A DNA stretch of 10,342 nucleotides from Candidatus Saccharimonadia bacterium. Lineage in GTDB: Bacteria > Patescibacteriota > Saccharimonadia > Saccharimonadales > Saccharimonadaceae. Where the stretch lies: positions 1 to 10,342 of the forward strand of contig JALRDG010000095.1 in the NCBI GenBank assembly GCA_023257055.1, given 5' to 3'. Position numbers and translations under genes: made by a program. Below, in pieces: positions 5,268-10,342 of the stretch. A model generated the notes under the pieces. The model did not search any database, had not been told where the DNA came from, and saw only the letters and a program-made list of their open reading frames with translations. Within the stretch, counting starts at the first letter, position 1. Every line of letters starts with the position of its first letter.

Positions 5268-7673
5268 ATGCGCATACGCCAGCAAGCCTTCACGACTATT
5301 CGCATTGCCGTCGTTTGTTTGGTGGTGGGTGCGGTGACCTTAGCCAGTTTTTTGCGGCCTCTGCCGGCGGATGCTATTCAGGGAGTGTGGGCGCCGCCAA
5401 ATATCACTGACATTACTACCGGTGAAAGACATAGCTGTGGAATTGCCGACGGCAAAGCGTATTGCTGGGGAAGTAATATCGACGGGCAATTGGGAAATGG
5501 TAGCGTAACGCCATCAGCCACGCCGACACCTGTTGATACCTCAGGGGTTCTAGCTGGAAAGACCGTAACGGATATTGCGACAAGTTATTTTCATACCTGC
5601 GCCGTCGCCTCTGGTAAGGCGTATTGTTGGGGGCTGAACGATAATGGTAATCTTGGCGACGGAACGACGAATACTGCATACTCGCCGGTGGCGGTAAATG
5701 ATACGGGCGTTTTATCTGGAAAGACCGTCACAGCTATTAATGTCGGAATTTATCACACCTGTGCCGTAGCGGATCAGCGGGCGTATTGCTGGGGATCGGG
5801 CACGAACGGAAAACTCGGCCGTGGCTCAACGACGGCATCATCTGTGCCAGTTGCCGTGTCTACGAGTGGCGTGTTATCCGGCGTGAACATTACCCACATC
5901 GCGGTCGGTGGCCAGCATACTTGCGTTATTGGTGGTGGCCGCGCCTACTGCTGGGGCCTTGGTACGGATGGTAGGTTGGGACACGCCAGTACCGGATCAA
6001 GCAGTAGCCCGGTTGCAGTCGCAACAAATACTGGACTCTCCGGCAAAACATTGACGGACATTGCTGCCTCGGAAGGGGCGCATACCTGTAGCGTTGCATC
6101 GGGACTGATTTACTGCTGGGGCGCTAATGGTAGCGGCCAACTCGGCACGGGCAATACTACAGCCACTTCTTCGCCTATTGCAGCGCTGACGTCCGGTGTA
6201 CTTGGCAGCAAGACAGCGACGAAGGTGACGACAGGCTACTCGCACACCTGCGCCATCGCTTCAGGTATAGGTGCTTGTTGGGGGTATAACGGCGGTACGG
6301 CAACGACATATGGACGTCTTGGCGTCGGAACGACGACATCGTATTATTATTCGCCGACAGCAATGAATACATCGGGTCACTTAAACGGCAAGACGTTAAC
6401 CGAAGTCTCGGCATTCGATCAGCACAGCTGTGTCATCGCATCGGGAAAGATACATTGTTTTGGAACGTCAACTGATAATCGCCTCGGAAACAATGACACC
6501 TCGGCGCCTGTTTTGTCAGCCACGCCAGTAGTGGCAATTGACGGGCTCGTTACTTCGTCGTATCGGGTATATGTAGAAAGCGATACGGCCGTTCCGGGAC
6601 TGCCATTAGGAAATGCGAGCAGTCCGACGCAAATGAAGTTGCATCAACAGAAGTTTCGTTTACGCATGGGTATTCAAACAGCGACATTAATGCAGAAGGC
6701 GGTCGAAATACCGACGAATGGCGTAACGATAGATTTGCAGTACGCAGCGAAAACTGCGGCGAGTTGTGCTGCACAAACCACTGGTTATGCTGCATTGACG
6801 ACCTCTACGCCAATTGGCATTAATACGACTGCTGGCGCGACAAGCGGGGCGACTGCCGTCGCACACTCACCGTATGATCCAACGAATATTCCTATTAGCT
6901 ACATGACCTATAATGAATCTTCCGCTTCTATTGGGAATGCTTCGCCGATACAGAGCGGCTCGATGGGCTTGTGGGATTTTGCATTAAAGGTGAATGATAC
7001 GACAACGAACGCTGCCTATTGTTTGCGACTCACTGCCAATTCTGCGCCACTCGATCAGTATACGAGCGTCGCGGAGGTGATTACGGCACCGCCAAGCGAA
7101 GTAGATATGTCAATCGTCGATTCTTCAGGGGTGGCAATTCCTAGTCATTCTGCCGCCTTATCTACTGCGTTAATGCTCACGCAGTGTCAAACGGCCACCG
7201 GCTATCTCACCTCTAGTACTACGGCCAGAATTCGTACTTTTCAGACGGGTCCACCGGTAGGATGGACGGTGAGTATCGCGCCGACCGATGGACCATTGGC
7301 GAAGTGGACACGGTCAGACAATAGTGCATTCTATGATTTTAATGACCCGAGTGGGAGCCCAGCGGGTTGTAACTCTGGATCTGACGGTGATGGTCTAGCT
7401 GGGCAGCTTACGATCCTGCAGGATGAGGTATTATTAAGTTACTTGGCGACGACAAGTGATGGACAGGACTGTCTTACGGGGGCATTTCGAGGTCCCAACA
7501 CTAGTGCATTCAGTAGTACGACAACTGCCGTGACATTAATTAGTGTGTCTGCATCCGCCCCAACTAACTGTCGCCGAGATTACTATAACGTGAAAATGTC
7601 ACAAACCATTCCTGCTGGTCAGCGCGAAGGGCAATATACGCTTGATTTAACTATGACGACGGTATATCAATGA
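5268..7673 (+). CDS. Secreted seven-blade RCC1-like propeller protein with C-terminal WxL-like module
   Basis: An 801-residue exported protein. The signal peptide (1-36) ends PADA. Residues about 45-425 hold seven RCC1/BLIP-II-type repeats with the consensus TDIA-x-G-x-HTCAVASGKAYCWG, then a GQLGxG turn. This is the number needed to close a beta-propeller. Each blade has a Cys pair, the first being Cys57/Cys66. The rest is Thr/Ser-rich beta sequence with six more cysteines. It ends in a module with WTV (near residue 665) and a tail MSQTIPAGQREGQYTLDLT that repeats the end of the protein encoded at 3357. The propeller probably mediates binding to a surface partner or host, and the tail probably anchors it; both are inferences. 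SD AGGAGGGAG at 5251-5259. The stop overlaps the next start (ATGA). RCC1 here implies a fold, not nucleotide exchange. Confidence 0.85.
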   Translation: MRIRQQAFTTIRIAVVCLVVGAVTLASFLRPLPADAIQGVWAPPNITDITTGERHSCGIADGKAYCWGSNIDGQLGNGSVTPSATPTPVDTSGVLAGKTVTDIATSYFHTCAVASGKAYCWGLNDNGNLGDGTTNTAYSPVAVNDTGVLSGKTVTAINVGIYHTCAVADQRAYCWGSGTNGKLGRGSTTASSVPVAVSTSGVLSGVNITHIAVGGQHTCVIGGGRAYCWGLGTDGRLGHASTGSSSSPVAVATNTGLSGKTLTDIAASEGAHTCSVASGLIYCWGANGSGQLGTGNTTATSSPIAALTSGVLGSKTATKVTTGYSHTCAIASGIGACWGYNGGTATTYGRLGVGTTTSYYYSPTAMNTSGHLNGKTLTEVSAFDQHSCVIASGKIHCFGTSTDNRLGNNDTSAPVLSATPVVAIDGLVTSSYRVYVESDTAVPGLPLGNASSPTQMKLHQQKFRLRMGIQTATLMQKAVEIPTNGVTIDLQYAAKTAASCAAQTTGYAALTTSTPIGINTTAGATSGATAVAHSPYDPTNIPISYMTYNESSASIGNASPIQSGSMGLWDFALKVNDTTTNAAYCLRLTANSAPLDQYTSVAEVITAPPSEVDMSIVDSSGVAIPSHSAALSTALMLTQCQTATGYLTSSTTARIRTFQTGPPVGWTVSIAPTDGPLAKWTRSDNSAFYDFNDPSGSPAGCNSGSDGDGLAGQLTILQDEVLLSYLATTSDGQDCLTGAFRGPNTSAFSSTTTAVTLISVSASAPTNCRRDYYNVKMSQTIPAGQREGQYTLDLTMTTVYQ
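5400..6540 (+). repeat. Seven tandem RCC1-like coding repeats
   Basis: Seven protein-level repeats of roughly 50-58 codons. Each keeps H[ST]C, ten or so residues, then C[WF]G and a [GR]LG turn. Blade 6 has a longer insertion (GYNGGTATTYGRLG). Blade 7 is the most divergent (CFG, NRLGNND). Repeats are similar in protein but diverged in DNA, so they look like an old duplication rather than a recent expansion. Confidence 0.85.
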
Positions 7674-8305
7674 TGCGCGCAATATGTCTGTGCGTTTTAA
7701 TGCTAGTAACTGCAATCACTCCTGCGTTGCCCGCGGAAGCCAGCAATTATCAACTGCATCAGGTAATCGAGCCGATTGTTTGTACAAATACAGCGGTACA
7801 TACCGGAACCATTGTCACCGTTTCAAGCAGCTGCAGTGAATCATATCTTCCAATGATAACAGAGGTGATCGTGACAGACACAAAACTTATTTTACGTGGG
7901 AAATACGATAGTCTGCATTCTCGAAGCCTTCGTATACAGGTGTTTGGTGTATGGTACACACTTGGAGAGTCGCCCAATTTTACAAGCAGTGGTGATATTT
8001 GGCAACTTGATTTATCAACTGTACGCCCAGTAATTACTCCAGGGCAGTATGATGTTAGGATTGCGTTTACTACGAGTAGTAGCTTATATTATGGCACTAC
8101 TATCGTCGATCGGCTCGTCATACCACCGCTCACGACGGATACGCCGCCGGAGACAGATGTGCCATCGGCGACTGCTGGGCAAGGATCATCACTCGCAGAT
8201 ACGGGTCAGTCAATGCGGCAGGTTCTATGGATTGCAGTGGGGCTCGTGCTGGCTGGGGGCGGCACTGGAATGTTCTTGCTCTCGCGTCGGCGAAAGCGTA
8301 ATTGA
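7670..8305 (+). CDS. Secreted surface protein with LADTG sorting-like C-terminus
   Basis: A 211-residue protein. The signal peptide (about 1-24) ends AEA. The mature domain is beta-rich (about 27-150) with two cysteines, Cys38 and Cys55. A Pro/Thr-rich spacer (about 152-173) follows. The tail reads LADTG (175-179), a hydrophobic stretch QVLWIAVGLVLAGGGTGMFLL and RRRKRN. This three-part layout is that of a sortase substrate. LAxTG is the signal of class E sortases in Actinobacteria, while LPxTG is the common form. No sortase lies in the window, so the tail could also be a plain membrane anchor. ATG 7670 overlaps the preceding stop (ATGA); ATG 7673 is equally possible. No good SD is seen, so translation probably depends on coupling. 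The globular domain is not recognised. Confidence 0.75.
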   Translation: MMRAICLCVLMLVTAITPALPAEASNYQLHQVIEPIVCTNTAVHTGTIVTVSSSCSESYLPMITEVIVTDTKLILRGKYDSLHSRSLRIQVFGVWYTLGESPNFTSSGDIWQLDLSTVRPVITPGQYDVRIAFTTSSSLYYGTTIVDRLVIPPLTTDTPPETDVPSATAGQGSSLADTGQSMRQVLWIAVGLVLAGGGTGMFLLSRRRKRN

Positions 8306-8337
8306 TAAAATAATCACGCCTTTGTTATACTACAAAG
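8302..8337 (+). promoter_or_regulatory. Promoter of the SGNH hydrolase unit, with palindrome around the -10
   Basis: The -35 TTGATA (8302-8307) overlaps the stop region of the previous gene. An 18-base spacer leads to -10 TATACT (8326-8331) with an extended TGT (8323-8325). Exact 6-base arms CTTTGT (8320-8325) and ACAAAG (8332-8337) flank the -10, a possible operator. Predicted start is near 8338, leaving a leader of about 68 bases. Confidence 0.7.
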
Positions 8338-8405
8338 AGTGTTCCTTGGGGTGGGGCGATGGCTTCATCCTGTCAATATTTTTACCTTAGGTAGAAGGGT
8401 ATGTA

Positions 8406-9008
8406 GTGAAACGAATTCTCATTTACGGCGATTCAAATACGTGGGGACATGGCGCATTTTCTGGTAAGCTACCCGAAACACAAACGTGGCCGGTTATTTT
8501 GCAACAAATCCTTGGTGGTGCATCGTTAGTTATTCAGGAAGGCCTGCCAGGTCGAATAGCTGGCGATCACGATACCGAGACGCCGTATCGAAACGGTAAA
8601 ACGCACTTTGAAGCAATACTTCGGACTGCACTGCCGCTAGACTACGTGATTATCGCACTTGGTGCTAACGATGTAAAAAAGAAATACGGACTGACGTCGC
8701 GCCAAATTTTTGATGACCTTATGTGGTATCGGGGGAAAACTGCAGAAATAGCACCGAGCTATAAAGGGGTTCCATCTACCCCCGTAATGATTTTTCTTGG
8801 AATTCCTAACAGCAGGGAAACAGAATATTATCAGCCGGAGCCAAGAGTTCGCGAAAAGGTTAACGACTATCTTAAACGAGCGGGTGAAATATATGTTCCG
8901 CTTGAGCATCTGGAAATATCTGATGACGGCGTTCATTTTACTGCCGCCGACCACCAATACGTTGCGCAACAAGTGTTTGCTTCGATTCGCGATCACGAGG
9001 CGTATTAA
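8406..9008 (+). CDS. SGNH/GDSL-family hydrolase (esterase/lipase-like)
   Basis: A 200-residue serine hydrolase of the GDSL type, which cleaves ester or acyl bonds; the substrate cannot be read from sequence. Block I is ILIYGDSNTWG with nucleophile Ser10. EEG-type block II is IQEGLPGR with Gly46 or Gly49 as oxyanion donor. Block III is LGAND with Asn88. Block V is DDGVHFT with Asp174 and His177. All four SGNH residues are thus present. GDSNTWG and the RNG that follows resemble bacterial arylesterase/acyl-hydrolase members. No signal peptide is visible, so it should be cytosolic. The start is GTG 8406, since ATG 8401 is followed at once by a stop in its own frame; GAAGGG lies upstream. The gene has its own promoter and couples to a small ORF. 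Confidence 0.9.
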   Translation: MKRILIYGDSNTWGHGAFSGKLPETQTWPVILQQILGGASLVIQEGLPGRIAGDHDTETPYRNGKTHFEAILRTALPLDYVIIALGANDVKKKYGLTSRQIFDDLMWYRGKTAEIAPSYKGVPSTPVMIFLGIPNSRETEYYQPEPRVREKVNDYLKRAGEIYVPLEHLEISDDGVHFTAADHQYVAQQVFASIRDHEAY

Positions 9009-9142
9009 TGGAATCTGAGCAAAATAGTAGCGCGGCGGAAGCCGACCGGGAAACACTCATTGATATGCTTGGATCGATTGAGGCATTTTCGAAAGTATTG
9101 CCGTTGGTACTCAAGAATCAGGCAGAAAATACGAGTGATTGA
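9008..9142 (+). CDS. Small hypothetical protein (44 residues), stop-start coupled
   Basis: The ATG shares its A with the TAA stop of the hydrolase (TAATG), a common translational coupling layout. The frame gives 44 residues, beginning MESEQNSSAAEADRETLIDM and ending NQAENTSD. The middle (about 14-36) could form one amphipathic helix. No family recognised. The next promoter's -35 overlaps its TGA stop, so it closes the unit. Small size limits confidence. Confidence 0.55.
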   Translation: MESEQNSSAAEADRETLIDMLGSIEAFSKVLPLVLKNQAENTSD

Positions 9143-9166
9143 TTTTTGTTCGTAAACTACTATAAT
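9139..9166 (+). promoter_or_regulatory. Promoter of the T-box/ileS unit
   Basis: -35 TTGATT (9139-9144), 16-base spacer, consensus -10 TATAAT (9161-9166). Predicted transcription start is about 9173, just ahead of the T-box leader. No terminator is seen for the preceding unit. Confidence 0.75.
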
Positions 9167-9172
9167 TAAACC

Positions 9173-9376
9173 TAAGACATTTCCAGCTGAACTGATGGAA
9201 TGAGCGGCTATCACCCGCGAAGTTTTGGGAAGAATGGGCGTTGACGCCTTAGTAGAACCCGACGTTCGTCACGCGTTAGATGGCACGAACTAAGCGCCAA
9301 AAAGAATCACTTCTTTTGGAAGCCAGATGGTACCGTCCGAGTAATCGGATTCTGGCAGCCGAAAGAAGTGATTTTT
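9173..9376 (+). promoter_or_regulatory. Isoleucine T-box leader with ultrashort Stem I
   Basis: T-box leaders read tRNA charging: a specifier triplet pairs with the anticodon and a bulge pairs with the free tRNA 3' end. Here GCGG (9204-9207) and CCGC (9215-9218) close a loop CTATCAC with ATC (Ile) at 9210-9212. A lower stem AACT (9190-9193) with AGTT (9221-9224) can flank it. This is the ultrashort Stem I type described for actinobacterial ileS. A hairpin GGCG-TTGA-CGCC (about 9237-9248), then TAGTAGAACCCGACG, fits the Stem II/IIA-B region. GTTCGT and ACGAAC (about 9254-9290) form a Stem III. The T-box helix is complete: GCCAGA (9322-9327), bulge TGGTACC (9328-9334), GTCCGA (9335-9340), GTAA loop, TCGGAT (9345-9350), TCTGGC (9351-9356). 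The variable T of TGGT matches the A73 discriminator of tRNA-Ile. ileS downstream confirms the specificity. Confidence 0.9.
9302..9376 (+). terminator. Possible terminator-like long hairpin enclosing the T-box helix
   Basis: AATCACTTCTTTTGG (9305-9319) pairs with CCGAAAGAAGTGATT (9359-9373) over 15 positions with one G.U. The T-box helix sits inside as its inner arm, and a short T run (9372-9376) follows. The stem base is AT-rich and the T run is only five, so termination may be weak. The 5' arm can instead fold locally, CCAAAAAGAA with TTCTTTTGG (9297-9319). The 5' arm's CTTCTT (9310-9315) can also pair with the SD AAGGAG at 9394-9399. Confidence 0.45.
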
Positions 9377-9405
9377 CATTTCCATTAATTAGTAAGGAGA
9401 ATTGT

Positions 9406-9690
9406 ATGAGTGAATACTACGCCCGTCACGACAGCGAATTTGTCCCGTATGAACCGATCCCAGAGAGTATTGAGCAGCAGCTCGCTGACGAGTACGAAAA
9501 CATACGGCTCGAAGGAATTGTTCGTCTGTCTCACGAGCACTTCGACATAGAAGATATCGAAGCGATCGTAGCAATGGGTGACGAGGAAGAGGTGTTAGGA
9601 TTTATTTATCAGCGTCTACTAGAAAATGGCGCAGATCCAGACGAAGAACTAGAAAAATTTGGTATCACTGAAAGGAGCGAAAATGTCTAA
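9406..9690 (+). CDS. Acidic hypothetical protein between T-box and ileS
   Basis: A 94-residue soluble protein with no signal peptide or membrane segment. The ATG at 9406 has a clear SD, AAGGAG (9394-9399), six bases upstream. The frame stays open further 5', but that part is the T-box RNA and is not coding. The protein is very acidic: about 27 Asp/Glu against 6 Lys/Arg. It appears helical in its second half, for example HFDIEDIEAIVAMGDEEEVL and a final LENGADPDEELEKFGI. There is no cysteine and no family I recognise. The ileS start lies inside it (8-base overlap), and both share the T-box. It is therefore under isoleucyl-tRNA control, and coupling to ileS translation is likely. A role as IleRS partner or regulator is only a guess. 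Confidence 0.8.
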   Translation: MSEYYARHDSEFVPYEPIPESIEQQLADEYENIRLEGIVRLSHEHFDIEDIEAIVAMGDEEEVLGFIYQRLLENGADPDEELEKFGITERSENV

Positions 9691-10342
9691 GAAATTTCAA
9701 GCCAATACCCGTCGGCGAGCTCGCGAGTACGAAAACGAGTGGGTGCAGACCTGGAAGAAGAACAAAACATTTGAACAGTCGGTTGAAAATCGGCCGACCG
9801 ATAATTCGTACGTCTTTTACGATGGTCCTCCGTTCATCTCGGGTGTGCCGCACCATGGAACGCTCCTAAGTTCTATCGTCAAAGACGCCGTGCCGCGCTA
9901 CCAGACTATGAAAGGCAAACGCGTCGAGCGTGTCTGGGGCTGGGACTGTCACGGTCTTCCTGCTGAACGTTATACCGAAAAGAAACTTGGCCTGAAGTCA
10001 CGTGAAGAAGTGCTCGACTACGGGCTCGAAAAATACATCGTAGCCTGCCGCGAAAACATGGTCCAGACGAGCAGTCTATGGGAAGACACGATTGACCGTA
10101 TCGGTCGCTGGGTGGACTTCAAGGGTGCCTACAAAACCATGGACAAAAATTACATGGAATCTGTCTGGTGGGCATTTAAAGAGCTCTACGAAAAGGGCAA
10201 GATCTATGAAGGTGAAAAGGTGCTCATGTACTGTACGCTCGATGCGACGCCGCTTTCTAAAGCCGAAGTCACTATGGACGCCGGTGCCTACCAAGACATT
10301 ACCGACCCATCTGTCTTCGTGAAGTTCAAGCTGAACAAAAAA
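9683..10342 (+). CDS. ileS: Isoleucyl-tRNA synthetase, N-terminal part (3' end outside window)
   Basis: Class I aminoacyl-tRNA synthetase that charges tRNA-Ile with isoleucine. The first 220 residues are in view. After an N-terminal helix with WVQTWKKNKTFEQS comes YVFYDGPPFISGVPHHGT (from about residue 43), the HIGH region, here HHGT at 57-60. Then follow VKDAVPRYQTMKGKRVERVWGWDCHGLPAE (the WDCHGLP block at 87-93) and WVDFKGAYKTMD. The sequence reaches the base of the CP1 editing insertion (YCTLDATPLSKAEV) and runs off the right edge. The KMSKS loop and anticodon-binding region are not visible. Its SD AAAGGAG (9671-9677) lies inside the preceding gene, five bases from the ATG. The WDCHGLP block and the T-box with an ATC specifier make IleRS rather than LeuRS or ValRS secure. 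Confidence 0.95.
   Translation, partial: MSKKFQANTRRRAREYENEWVQTWKKNKTFEQSVENRPTDNSYVFYDGPPFISGVPHHGTLLSSIVKDAVPRYQTMKGKRVERVWGWDCHGLPAERYTEKKLGLKSREEVLDYGLEKYIVACRENMVQTSSLWEDTIDRIGRWVDFKGAYKTMDKNYMESVWWAFKELYEKGKIYEGEKVLMYCTLDATPLSKAEVTMDAGAYQDITDPSVFVKFKLNKK

Noticed and set aside
5268..6540. Reading the RCC1 repeats as a eukaryotic-type guanine nucleotide exchange factor
   Set aside because: The protein has a signal peptide and blade disulfide candidates and there is no Ran-type GTPase in bacteria. RCC1 is used here only as a fold name.
7668..7675. UGA recoding (Gracilibacteria/Absconditabacteria-type code)
   Set aside because: TGA ends several intact frames at the expected protein ends (7671, 8303, 9140), and no conserved domain contains an in-frame TGA.
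9280..9405. Upstream in-frame extension of the 94-residue protein (ATG 9280, adding 42 residues)
   Set aside because: It would translate through the T-box helix and its flanking stem. The ATG at 9406 has a proper SD and the upstream codons look like structured RNA, not protein.
162..10294. Numerous reverse-strand and alternate-frame ORFs of 60-140 codons
   Set aside because: All lie opposite or inside well-supported genes, lack sensible start contexts and give low-complexity translations rich in Arg, Ser, Pro or His. They are shadows.

Overview
The window looks like chromosomal sequence from a bacterium of the Candidate Phyla Radiation, most plausibly a Saccharibacteria (TM7)-like organism. 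That placement is an inference. It rests on the tight ftsA-ftsZ-ATP-cone gene order, secreted proteins that look Gram-positive in type (a WxL-like protein, a DUF916-like protein and a LAxTG-tailed protein), very short intergenic gaps, and an actinobacterial-style T-box leader upstream of ileS. TAA, TAG and TGA are all used as stops in intact genes, so I see no recoding of UGA. All genes are on the + strand.

Positions 1-3197 hold a compact division and redox operon: the 3' end of ftsA, complete ftsZ, an NrdR-like ATP-cone protein that has lost every zinc-ribbon cysteine, a small thioredoxin-fold protein without a CxxC, and a VKOR-family membrane oxidoreductase. From ftsZ onward the genes are 1-3 bases apart or overlapping.

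Positions 3198-8305 hold a cell-surface cluster behind a strong promoter (TTGACA, 18 bp, TGC-TACGCT). It encodes a small WxL-like secreted protein; a DUF916/WxLIP-like protein with one membrane helix and a C-terminal LysM module; an 801-residue protein with seven RCC1-like blades and a C-terminal module shared with the first gene; and a secreted protein ending in a LADTG sorting-like tail. This gene set resembles the csc/WxL surface-complex clusters of Firmicutes, in a different lineage and with a new domain mix. The predicted mature forms carry 0, 2, 20 and 2 cysteines, always an even number. That fits the VKOR gene just upstream supplying disulfides.

Positions 8306-9142 hold a separate transcription unit with its own promoter. 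It encodes an SGNH/GDSL hydrolase and a stop-start coupled 44-residue ORF.

Positions 9143-10342 hold a third unit: a promoter, an isoleucine T-box leader with an ultrashort Stem I (ATC in the terminal loop) and a textbook TGGTACC bulge helix, then an unrecognised acidic 94-residue protein overlapping the start of ileS, which runs off the right edge. The most notable items are the csc-like surface cluster, the T-box with its nested alternative hairpins, and the cysteine-free NrdR-like protein. No tRNA, rRNA, CRISPR array, insertion sequence or phage gene was seen. No intergenic stretch exceeds 300 bases.
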